Assembly (NCBI GenBank): GCA_019638795.1
Contig: JAHBTB010000008.1
Span: forward strand, 32,812-96,811
Source: Fimbriimonadaceae bacterium
GTDB taxonomy: Bacteria; Armatimonadota; Fimbriimonadia; Fimbriimonadales; Fimbriimonadaceae
Direction: 5' to 3'
DNA length: 64,000 nt
Shown: one piece after another, positions 57,826 through 64,000 of the stretch
How positions within the stretch are numbered: position 1 is the first letter of the stretch
Layout: each line of letters begins with the position of its first letter
Position numbers and translations under genes: made by a program
Notes under the pieces: generated by a model
Told to the model about the DNA's origin: nothing
Database searches by the model: none
What the model saw: only the letters and a program-made list of their open reading frames with translations

Positions 57826-58887
57826 GTGAGTGGGTTCGACCGCAGTCGTTACTTTGACCACGCGGCGACGACGCCGCTGGACCCCCGGGTCAAGGAGGCG
57901 ATGGCCCCTTGGCTCGACGAAGGCTTCGGCAACGCCAACTCCATCCATGCTTGGGGGCGGGCCGCCCGACAGGCGGTCGAGAGGGCCCGGGAGCAGGTCG
58001 CGGGACTGATCGGCGCCTCGGACCCCAGCCAGGTCGTCTTTACGAGCGGGGCGACCGAGAGCAACAACTGGGTGCTGTGTGGGGCGGTGCTCGACTGCGC
58101 CAAGGTCAGCCCGTTCGAGCACATCAGTGTCCGCGACACCGTCGAGGCCTGGTGCAAGGACCCCCACCTGGACAACGACGGGTGGACGGTCCTCCCGCGC
58201 AAGACGAAGCTGGCCAGCGTCATGGCGGTCTGCAACGAGACCGGTGCGGTGCTGACCCACCCCATGTGCGGAGGCATGAACCACTCCGACGCCACCCAAG
58301 CCCTGGGCAAAGTGCCTTGGTCGGTCGGCTCGCTCGATTTTGCTTCGTTCAGCTCGCACAAGCTGTACGGCCCCAAGGGGGTCGGCGGCCTCTACCTGCG
58401 CGACCCTGACTCCATCAAGCCGTTTCTGCGGGGCGGCGGTCAGGAACTCCACCTGCGGGGCGGCACCCTCAACGTCGCCGGCATCGTCGGGTTCGGCGAG
58501 GCCGCGGCGATCGCCCGCGAAGAGATGGACGCCGACCGGGCCCATGCCCAAGAGTTGCGGCGGGCCGTCATCGACGAGAACCCGGACGCCAAGGTCAACG
58601 ACGCCCCCGAGCAGAGCCCCTTTGTCCTCAGCATGACGTTTTCGGGCCTGACCGGCGAGTCCTTGGTCGTCGAGGCCGACGCGAACGGCTTCGCCCTGAG
58701 CGCCGGCCCGGCGTGCAGCAGCGGCAAGACCAAGCCCAGCCCGGTGCTCATTGCCGCGGGCCTGACACCCGATGAGGCGATGTCCACTGTGCGCGTCTCG
58801 TTCGGGCGGACCAACACGCTGGAGTCCGCCCGCCAGTTGGGAGAAGTCCTCCGCCTTTCGGCCCAGAGTCTGGCCCTCTTGCGTTAG
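57826..58887 (+). CDS. Cysteine desulfurase (NifS/IscS-like)
   Basis: A 353-residue PLP enzyme taking sulfur from cysteine for Fe-S clusters and tRNA thiolation. YFDHAATTPLDPRV at the start, the PLP Lys in SSHKLYGPKGVGG (Lys179) and the persulfide Cys in GPACSSGKTKPS (Cys297) are intact. GTG start. It is shorter than E. coli IscS. No iscU is adjacent. Confidence 0.93.
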   Translation: MSGFDRSRYFDHAATTPLDPRVKEAMAPWLDEGFGNANSIHAWGRAARQAVERAREQVAGLIGASDPSQVVFTSGATESNNWVLCGAVLDCAKVSPFEHISVRDTVEAWCKDPHLDNDGWTVLPRKTKLASVMAVCNETGAVLTHPMCGGMNHSDATQALGKVPWSVGSLDFASFSSHKLYGPKGVGGLYLRDPDSIKPFLRGGGQELHLRGGTLNVAGIVGFGEAAAIAREEMDADRAHAQELRRAVIDENPDAKVNDAPEQSPFVLSMTFSGLTGESLVVEADANGFALSAGPACSSGKTKPSPVLIAAGLTPDEAMSTVRVSFGRTNTLESARQLGEVLRLSAQSLALLR

Positions 58888-59199
58888 CCTGGGCCTAGTG
58901 GCGGAAACCGCCTGGGAATCGGCGGCGTCGAACCCAGTTGGCACGGTCTGTGAAGGCACAGCCGTACCCTTTCTTCCATCGTCAACAAGTTTTGAGAAAA
59001 ACTGCTTGACGTTGAAGGGTTCCTTTGATACCCTGGTTGAGCACCCGGTTGGAAGACAGGGATGAGAACGATATGGCACCGGCTCGGAGACGCAACGACG
59101 CGCAATGACCAGGGCCGGTCAAAAAACGAGCAGGCTTTTGGTTGGGACTCTGCACACAACTGCGCCCGCCCGTAGTCTGTAAATGTGAGAACTTGAATC
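58888..59199. other. Intergenic region upstream of the primary sigma gene
   Basis: About 310 nt without a gene. It holds a consensus promoter (listed separately), so the rpoD mRNA has a leader of about 155 nt. A small inverted repeat (CTGTG/CACAG) lies near 58950. Confidence 0.5.
59006..59034 (+). promoter_or_regulatory. Sigma-70-type promoter of rpoD
   Basis: TTGACG (59006-59011), 17-nt spacer, TACCCT (59029-59034). Best full promoter seen in the window. Confidence 0.65.
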
Positions 59200-60333
59200 A
59201 TGCCAGTTGAGAATGGAATGCCTCCACAAGTCCGGCGCGGAAAGGCCATCACCGTCCGCACCCACGCCCGCCACGCTTTTGTCGACGCGAGCAAGCACAT
59301 GCTGCCCGACGAGGCGGAGCCGGCCGCAGAAGACTTGATGGAACTCGAGGAAGTCGAGGAAGAAGAAGAAGCCCCCGCGCCTCAGCACGACGACAGCGAA
59401 GAGCTTGAGATGTGGATGCGCCAGACCCGGCGCGCCCACCTGCTCACCCCCGGACAAGAAGAAGACCTGGCCAAGAAGGTCCAGGCCAAGGACTTGGCGG
59501 AGCAAGGGAAGTGGAGCAAGGTCGCCGAGCTGATGAACCTGCCGAAGGACTATGAGTTCTGCGACTTCGACCGCAAGGACGTCATGAAGGTCGGCACCCT
59601 CGCCAAACAGCAGCTGATCGAGAGCAACCTGCGCCTCGTCGTCAGCATCGCCAAGAAGTACAACGCCCGCGGTATCCCCCTCGCCGACCTGATCCAGGAA
59701 GGCAACTTGGGCCTCATCCGCGCCGTGGAGAAGTTCGACTGGCGCAAAGGCTTCCGCTTCAGCACCTATGCCACGTGGTGGATCCGCCGGGCCATCGCCC
59801 GCGCGATCATCAACCAAGGGCGCACGATCCGCATCCCGGTCTATGTCGCCGAACTCATCAACAAGGTGATGAAGACGGCGAACCAACTCCAACAGGAGCT
59901 TCACCGCGAACCGACGCCCGAAGAGGTCGCCGAGCGGGTGGGGATGTCGGCTGAGCGCGTGCAAGAGATGCTTCGCGTCGCCGTCGAGCCGCTGTCGCTG
60001 GAGACTCCGGTCGGCGAAAAGGACAACTCGTCCATCGGCGACTTCATCCCCAGCACCGGGATGCCGACACCCTCGGACGTCACCTGGAGCCTCATCCGGC
60101 GCGAGGAGATCGACGGTATTTTGGGCCGTCTCACCTCGCGCGAGCGTGACGTCGTCCGTCTCCGGTTCGGACTCGACGACGGTCGGTCACGGACTCTGGA
60201 GGAGGTCGGTTCGGCCCTGAACGTGACGCGCGAACGCGTCCGTCAGATCGAGCTGCGGGCGATGAAGAAGCTCCGCCACATCGGGCAGGAACTCAGCGCC
60301 CAGGGGTTCACGATCACCCCGACGCCAAACTAA
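59200..60333 (+). CDS. rpoD: Primary RNA polymerase sigma factor (SigA/RpoD)
   Basis: A 377-residue group 1/2 sigma factor. An acidic, low-complexity N-terminus (about 30-65), region 1.2 ([21 protein letters not shown]), region 2 ([37 protein letters not shown]), region 3, and region 4 ([26 protein letters not shown]). It lacks the long region 1.1 of E. coli. This factor probably reads the -10 motifs described here. Confidence 0.94.
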   Translation: MPVENGMPPQVRRGKAITVRTHARHAFVDASKHMLPDEAEPAAEDLMELEEVEEEEEAPAPQHDDSEELEMWMRQTRRAHLLTPGQEEDLAKKVQAKDLAEQGKWSKVAELMNLPKDYEFCDFDRKDVMKVGTLAKQQLIESNLRLVVSIAKKYNARGIPLADLIQEGNLGLIRAVEKFDWRKGFRFSTYATWWIRRAIARAIINQGRTIRIPVYVAELINKVMKTANQLQQELHREPTPEEVAERVGMSAERVQEMLRVAVEPLSLETPVGEKDNSSIGDFIPSTGMPTPSDVTWSLIRREEIDGILGRLTSRERDVVRLRFGLDDGRSRTLEEVGSALNVTRERVRQIELRAMKKLRHIGQELSAQGFTITPTPN

Positions 60334-60352
60334 GCGTCACTCGCCCCAATAT

Positions 60353-60395
60353 CCGACCATGCCCGGGAGGTAACAGACCTCCCGGGCATGGTCGG
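60353..60395 (+). terminator. Perfect 19-bp hairpin after rpoD
   Basis: CCGACCATGCCCGGGAGGT (60353-60371) pairs without mismatch with 60377-60395, loop AACAG. There is no T tract, so it may be a processing or stability element rather than a pure terminator. Confidence 0.7.
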
Positions 60396-60451
60396 TCATG
60401 TCTCTCTTGCCCTGCGGCGCAGTGCAGTGTCGCCCTGTCAACTATTGTGTG

Positions 60452-60457
60452 TATACT
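60452..60457 (+). promoter_or_regulatory. -10 box of the second PEP-CTERM gene
   Basis: TATACT, about 55 nt before the ATG; transcription would start about 60464, at the foot of the leader hairpin. Confidence 0.5.
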
Positions 60458-60461
60458 GGCA

Positions 60462-60500
60462 AGCAGAATTTCCACCAGATCTTTCTTGGTGGGTTCTGCT
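60462..60500 (+). promoter_or_regulatory. 5' UTR hairpin of the second PEP-CTERM gene
   Basis: AGCAGAA (60462-60468) pairs with TTCTGCT (60494-60500) and CCACCA (60472-60477) with TGGTGG (60487-60492). The Shine-Dalgarno (GAGAGGA) follows at once. It could protect the mRNA 5' end or modulate initiation. Confidence 0.5.
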
Positions 60501-60512
60501 GAGAGGACATAC

Positions 60513-61151
60513 ATGAAACTGCAACTCGTCGCGCTAGCGTGTGTCGTCGCTCCGTTGGCGTCCGCCTCCCTGACCAACGCTTCCTTTGAGGAGCCCCCCC
60601 AGTCCTTGGGAGCCTACTCTAGTGACGGTATTGACGGCTGGACAAAGAGCAGCAGCGGTTCGGCAGGCGTGTGGCATCTTCCTGCGGGCTCCTTCTTTGA
60701 AACTGACGCTCCGGACGGAGTCCAGATCGGCTACTCCAACGCCCTTTTCATTGCCCAACAGGCTTCGGACGTCCTTGGGCTTGGCACGACGAACTTGAGC
60801 GTCATGGGGGGCCGGAGGACCGACGGATTTGCCGGGTCGTTCATGCTCCGCCTGTGGGCGGGTGGCACTGTCGCGGACGGCGTGGTGACCGACGGCACCC
60901 TTCTTGGTGAGACCCTCTACGACCATACCGCCCACGACCCGACGTCGTTCAGCCTGGTCAAGATTGAATATGAGGCCTTGGCCGGCGACGCCAGCCTGGG
61001 CAAACTCCTCACCGTGCAGTTCGAAAGGACCGCCGGCTCGCAGATGGACTTTGACGACGTGCGACTCAGTGCCGAAAGCGTCCCCGAGCCCGCGACTCTG
61101 CTGGCTTTGGGTGCCGGCGTCCTCTCGTTGGCTCGTCGTCGCCGCCCCTGA
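60513..61151 (+). CDS. PEP-CTERM sorted exported protein
   Basis: A 212-residue protein with a signal peptide (MKLQLVALACVVAPLASA), a jelly-roll-like middle (SLTNASFEEPPQSLG, TSFSLVKIEYEALAG, MDFDDVRLSAE) and a PEP-CTERM end: VPEPATLLALGAG, hydrophobic helix, RRRRP. Layout as in the protein at 34457-35119, so both would be exosortase substrates. GAGAGGA precedes the ATG. Confidence 0.9.
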   Translation: MKLQLVALACVVAPLASASLTNASFEEPPQSLGAYSSDGIDGWTKSSSGSAGVWHLPAGSFFETDAPDGVQIGYSNALFIAQQASDVLGLGTTNLSVMGGRRTDGFAGSFMLRLWAGGTVADGVVTDGTLLGETLYDHTAHDPTSFSLVKIEYEALAGDASLGKLLTVQFERTAGSQMDFDDVRLSAESVPEPATLLALGAGVLSLARRRRP

Positions 61152-61177
61152 GCCGGGGCCAAACACCCTGCCGACAG

Positions 61178-61205
61178 ACAGGCCAGGCGGTTCCGCCTGG
61201 CCTGT
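61178..61205 (+). terminator. Hairpin terminator
   Basis: ACAGGCCAGGCGG (61178-61190) pairs perfectly with CCGCCTGGCCTGT (61193-61205), ending the PEP-CTERM transcript; only a short T run follows. Confidence 0.8.
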
Positions 61206-61233
61206 CTTGCCGATGCGGGCACAATATGAGTCG

Positions 61234-61632
61234 ATGCCTGGCCCGTGTCCGCTTGCCCTGGCCTATGCGCGGGTCCCCTCACGGCGGTTCGTGACTCGGG
61301 CCGAGCTCATGGCCAGGATGGACCTTGTCCGGGCTTCGCTGGAACGTGCGCTAGCCGCCGTCCCCCTGGCGGAGTCGGCCCGCGTCGCCGGGCTGTCCCC
61401 CTGTCACTTCCAGCGGCTCTTCTCGGCGACCTATGGGTCGTCGCCGCGACAGTACCAAGACCGGCACCGGTTTGCCTGGGCCAGGGCTCAACTCAGTACG
61501 GGACGGCCGGTGAACGAGGTCGCCTCGCAAATGGGTTACAGCGAGACCTCCGCGTTCACCCGGGCGTTCAAGGCGGCGACCGGTGTGTCGCCCCGACGGT
61601 GGACAAGACATTCACAAGAAATGTCAACTTGA
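61234..61632 (+). CDS. AraC-type HTH regulator (DNA-binding domain only)
   Basis: A 132-residue protein consisting of the two AraC/XylS helix-turn-helices: LAESARVAGLSPCHFQRLFS, SPRQYQDRHRFAWAR and VNEVASQMGYSETSAFTRAF. There is no effector-binding domain, so it resembles SoxS/MarA-type small regulators. ATG at 61234; the frame extends upstream only through non-coding sequence. CACAAT lies 8 nt upstream. It may control the VOC and dioxygenase genes that follow. Confidence 0.88.
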   Translation: MPGPCPLALAYARVPSRRFVTRAELMARMDLVRASLERALAAVPLAESARVAGLSPCHFQRLFSATYGSSPRQYQDRHRFAWARAQLSTGRPVNEVASQMGYSETSAFTRAFKAATGVSPRRWTRHSQEMST

Positions 61633-61655
61633 CCCACGCCAGCGTGGGCTAGATT
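61629..61655 (+). promoter_or_regulatory. Promoter of the VOC-family gene
   Basis: TTGACC (61629-61634), then TAGATT (61650-61655), spacing 15 nt, ending 6 nt before the ATG at 61662. Confidence 0.5.
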
Positions 61656-61661
61656 GTGTCC

Positions 61662-62006
61662 ATGAACACTGTTTGCCACATCGAGTTCGACGTCACCGAC
61701 GTCGCCCGGGCCCAAGCATTCTACAAGGGACTGTTCGGCTGGACCTTTCGCGCCTTCACCGACTCCATGGTCGTCTTCGGCGTTGGTGACCAGCACATCG
61801 GCGGCCTGCAACGTGTCGAGGCGGTCGAGCCGGGGGCCAGCCCCAGTGTCTGGTTCCAGGTGGAGGACCTTGACTCGGCCCTCGGCCGGGCGGCGGCCCT
61901 GGGAGGGGCTGTCGTCAGCCCACGGCAGGACGTCCCCAACGTCGGCTGGTCCGCCCAGGTCGCCGACCCCGACGGTAACCGGGTCGGCCTCGTCCAGTAC
62001 GCGTAG
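61662..62006 (+). CDS. VOC (glyoxalase/bleomycin-resistance) family protein
   Basis: A 114-residue VOC-fold protein: CHIEFDVTDVARAQAFYKGLF at the start, SVWFQVEDLDSAL and VADPDGNRVGLVQYA at the end, the His and Glu-region ligands of the fold being partly visible. Probable small-molecule dioxygenase, lyase or resistance protein. ATG at 61662 is chosen over a GTG that overlaps the -10 box. Confidence 0.88.
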   Translation: MNTVCHIEFDVTDVARAQAFYKGLFGWTFRAFTDSMVVFGVGDQHIGGLQRVEAVEPGASPSVWFQVEDLDSALGRAAALGGAVVSPRQDVPNVGWSAQVADPDGNRVGLVQYA

Positions 62007-62111
62007 CGGGTGGGTGCCCCGTCGCCAAAGCTTCTGGTGGTGGAGTACCATCAGCCCGTACCCAAGAGTCGCTCCGGCGGCCACCAAGCGGGATCGAACG
62101 ATCATGAATCA

Positions 62112-63275
62112 GTGAGCACAACCTCGTCGCTCGCCGAACACGGCGTCAGCGAACTCACCGGCTTTCTTCCCGAGAAAGCCCCCCTCCTGTCCCTACCATC
62201 CGCGTTTGCCGCGTGGGAATCTCTTGCCAGCAAACTGCCCAAGTACCTGATGTCCGACGGGTTCCGAGGGTTCGTCGAGGGCCTCCCCGAGTTTCCCCTG
62301 GACCAACTCCGGACTCCCGAGGAATATGAGCGCGCCATGGTGCTGCTCAGCTACCTCGGCCATGCGTACGTGTGGTGCGGGCCCAAGGCGGCGGAGCGGA
62401 TACCTGCCGTGCTCGCCGTGCCCTGGCATGCCGTGGCAAAGCGACTGGGGCGGCCCCCGGTGCTGAGCTATGCCAGCTACTGCCTCCACAACTACCACCG
62501 CCTCGACCCGGCCAGAGACCTAGAAGCCGGCAACCTCGCTTTGGGGCAGAGCTTCCTCGGCGGGGCCGACGAGGAGTGGTTCGTCATCGTCCACATCGAC
62601 ATCGAAAAGCGGGCCGCGCCCGGCCTGAGGGAACTCCTTCCCGGGCAGGAGGCGGTCGCGGCCGGTGACGTCGCCCGCGTGCAGACGGCGCTCGAGAACA
62701 TCGCGGCCAGCCTCGACGGCATCAACGCCACCTTGGAACGGATGCCTGAACTCTGCGACCCCTACATCTACTACCACCGTGTCCGGCCCTATATCCACGG
62801 GTGGCACAGTCATCCGGACCTGCCGGACGGCGTGGTTTATGAGGGCGTGGCCGAGTACGAAGGGAAGCCCCAGCGGTTCCGGGGCGAGACCGGGGCCCAG
62901 AGCGGCATCGTCCCGGCCCTCGACGCCTTTCTGGCCGTCGAGCACAAGCAAGACCTGCTCCGCGATTATCTGATGGAGATGCGGCAGTACATGCCGCCCG
63001 ACCACCGTGGGTTTGTCGAGCGGCTCGAGTCTGGGCCGTCCGTGCGGGAGTTCGTCCAGCGGCATCCCGAGCTCGCTCCGGCTTACGACCGGTGCGTGGC
63101 GGGAATCCACCGGTTCCGGGCCAAGCACCTGGAATACGCGGCGACTTACATCTTCAAACAGGCACAGACCGACAGCAAGAACCCTCACGCGGTGGGCACC
63201 GGCGGCACACCGTTCATGCCGTACCTGAAGAAGCACCGGGACGAGACGGGGGAACACCTGGTCTCCAAAGCCTGA
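62112..63275 (+). CDS. Indoleamine 2,3-dioxygenase family protein
   Basis: A 387-residue haem dioxygenase. The C-terminal RQYMPPDHRGFVERL, a haem-ligand His in RAKHLEYAATYI, and AVGTGGTPFMPYLKKHRDET match the indoleamine 2,3-dioxygenase family, which opens the indole ring of tryptophan to N-formylkynurenine. The N-terminal helical domain is also typical. GTG at 62112 is chosen; the upstream frame is non-conserved. Kynurenine-pathway genes are not seen nearby. Confidence 0.9.
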   Translation: MSTTSSLAEHGVSELTGFLPEKAPLLSLPSAFAAWESLASKLPKYLMSDGFRGFVEGLPEFPLDQLRTPEEYERAMVLLSYLGHAYVWCGPKAAERIPAVLAVPWHAVAKRLGRPPVLSYASYCLHNYHRLDPARDLEAGNLALGQSFLGGADEEWFVIVHIDIEKRAAPGLRELLPGQEAVAAGDVARVQTALENIAASLDGINATLERMPELCDPYIYYHRVRPYIHGWHSHPDLPDGVVYEGVAEYEGKPQRFRGETGAQSGIVPALDAFLAVEHKQDLLRDYLMEMRQYMPPDHRGFVERLESGPSVREFVQRHPELAPAYDRCVAGIHRFRAKHLEYAATYIFKQAQTDSKNPHAVGTGGTPFMPYLKKHRDETGEHLVSKA

Positions 63276-63287
63276 ACCGCCACCATC

Positions 63288-63315
63288 GCCCTCGGCCCCG
63301 ACGGGGACCGAGGGC
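63288..63315 (+). terminator. Hairpin terminator
   Basis: GCCCTCGG (63288-63295) pairs with CCGAGGGC (63308-63315), with an inner CCCC/GGGG stem. No T tract. Confidence 0.65.
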
Positions 63316-63418
63316 TGATGCCTCGGTGTCGCCGTGCCATAATCTGCCTTACCGCAAGGTTAGGGCCCTCGGGCTCAGAATTTGCGGTCGCCGGCCCGGC
63401 CGGTGAGGTCTAAGAACC

Positions 63419-63733
63419 ATGTCAGCAGTACCAACCGTCCGTATCCGCCTGCGCGCCTACGACCACCGCATCCTCGACACCTCGGCTGAGAAGATCACCG
63501 AGACGGCCAAGCGGACTGGCGCGCGCATCGCCGGGCCCGTGCCCCTGCCTACCCGCATCCGCAAGTTCTGCGTCATCCGCGGCCCGCACATCGACAAGGA
63601 GTCCATGGAGCACTTCGAGCTCCGCACCCACAACCGGTTGATCGACATCCACGAGCCGACCAACAAGACGATCGACGCGCTCATGCGTCTCGACCTCCCC
63701 AGCGGCGTGGACATCGAGATCAAGACGGTCTGA
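63419..63733 (+). CDS. rpsJ: 30S ribosomal protein S10
   Basis: A 104-residue S10: [48 protein letters not shown] and the C-terminal [12 protein letters not shown]. It binds 16S rRNA and NusB. It is monocistronic here, closed by a strong terminator, instead of heading the S10 operon; tuf lies 29 kb away. Confidence 0.96.
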   Translation: MSAVPTVRIRLRAYDHRILDTSAEKITETAKRTGARIAGPVPLPTRIRKFCVIRGPHIDKESMEHFELRTHNRLIDIHEPTNKTIDALMRLDLPSGVDIEIKTV

Positions 63734-63757
63734 CCGGTCGACTCGACAAGTCTCAGG

Positions 63758-63790
63758 GGCCCGGCACCGCCACGGTGTCGGGCCTTTCTC
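63758..63790 (+). terminator. Intrinsic terminator of rpsJ
   Basis: GGCCCGGCACCG (63758-63769) pairs with CGGTGTCGGGCC (63773-63784, one G-T pair), followed by TTTCTC. Confidence 0.85.
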
Positions 63791-63791
63791 G

Positions 63792-64000
63792 TCAGGAAAG
63801 GCCCTCGGTTTCGCGGATGCGGCTCCGAAGGAAGGCCAGGCTGGACGACAGGCTGTCGAAGGGGTCGCGCGGGCACTCGTCGAGTTCGACCAGGAGCCAC
63901 TCCGTCCCCGCCGCCACGAGGGCGGGAAGGATGGTGTCCCAGTCCAGGTTGCCCTCGCCCACCGGCGCGTAAGTGACCTTCCAGCCGAAGGGGGCCATGT
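63792..64000 (-). CDS. C-terminus of a sugar phosphate isomerase/epimerase (partial)
   Basis: The last 69 codons of a leftward gene that enters from beyond the right edge. [19 protein letters not shown] and [20 protein letters not shown] match the end of xylose-isomerase-like TIM-barrel isomerases/epimerases. The start is outside the window; an internal Met is not the true start. Confidence 0.8.
   Translation of the reverse strand, partial: MAPFGWKVTYAPVGEGNLDWDTILPALVAAGTEWLLVELDECPRDPFDSLSSSLAFLRSRIRETEGLS

Overview
The window is chromosomal DNA from a GC-rich bacterium. The mix of PEP-CTERM exported proteins, a planctomycete-type DUF1549/DUF1553 cytochrome paired with a Tat-exported DUF1501 protein, pseudopilin-like genes, paired EF-G paralogues and many ECF/two-component regulators suggests Armatimonadota (class Fimbriimonadia); Planctomycetota or a related group is the alternative. 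This placement is inferred from family content, not from a search. No tRNA, rRNA, CRISPR array, insertion sequence or phage module was recognised.

Layout: 1-2.5 kb has an esterase N-terminus, a dnaJ-hspR heat-shock pair and an HDOD protein. 2.5-7.1 kb has an EF-G-like GTPase, a diguanylate cyclase, a glycine-rich RRM protein, a Nudix hydrolase and signal peptidase I. 7.1-10.7 kb holds two ECF sigma factors, one in a DUF4446-sigma-anti-sigma operon. 10.7-14.5 kb is the DUF1549/DUF1553-DUF1501 pair. 14.5-16.8 kb is a visibly AT-richer islet read on the minus strand: a thioredoxin-like protein, a pseudopilin, a small secreted cysteine-rich protein and a membrane-anchored protein. 16.8-23.7 kb returns to housekeeping (gpmA, rpsT, rpmE2, ppdK) plus a 606-residue unknown. 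23.7-28.8 kb has a BlaR1/BlaI-type pair, a cNMP-binding protein, proline dehydrogenase and a glycosyltransferase. 28.8-34.3 kb is fusA, a KdpD/KdpE-like two-component system, and tuf. 34.4-42.7 kb has a PEP-CTERM protein, small-molecule transferases, gnd-gntK, and a five-gene overlapping operon (UbiA prenyltransferase, AKR-like, small membrane protein, FAD amine oxidase, amidohydrolase). 42.8-46.8 kb has a YcgR-like PilZ protein and a TPR/zinc-ribbon/HTH cluster. 46.9-56.2 kb has gcvT, an EVE protein, pgk, a DD-carboxypeptidase, tandem tatA genes and several unknowns. 56.3-64 kb has metY, a cysteine desulfurase, the primary sigma factor, a second PEP-CTERM protein, AraC/VOC/indoleamine-dioxygenase genes, rpsJ and a sugar isomerase fragment.

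Regulation: many genes at the start of a transcription unit have a -10-like hexamer only 6-7 nt before an ATG or GTG and no visible Shine-Dalgarno, which predicts leaderless transcripts. Other genes keep good Shine-Dalgarno sequences (tuf, both PEP-CTERM genes, the EF-G-like gene). Intrinsic terminators are frequent and several are bidirectional between convergent genes. The most unusual parts are the AT-rich disulfide/pseudopilin cassette, the leaderless pattern, a string of hairpins between gntK and the UbiA gene, and two unrelated membrane regulators that both end in an STN-like domain.
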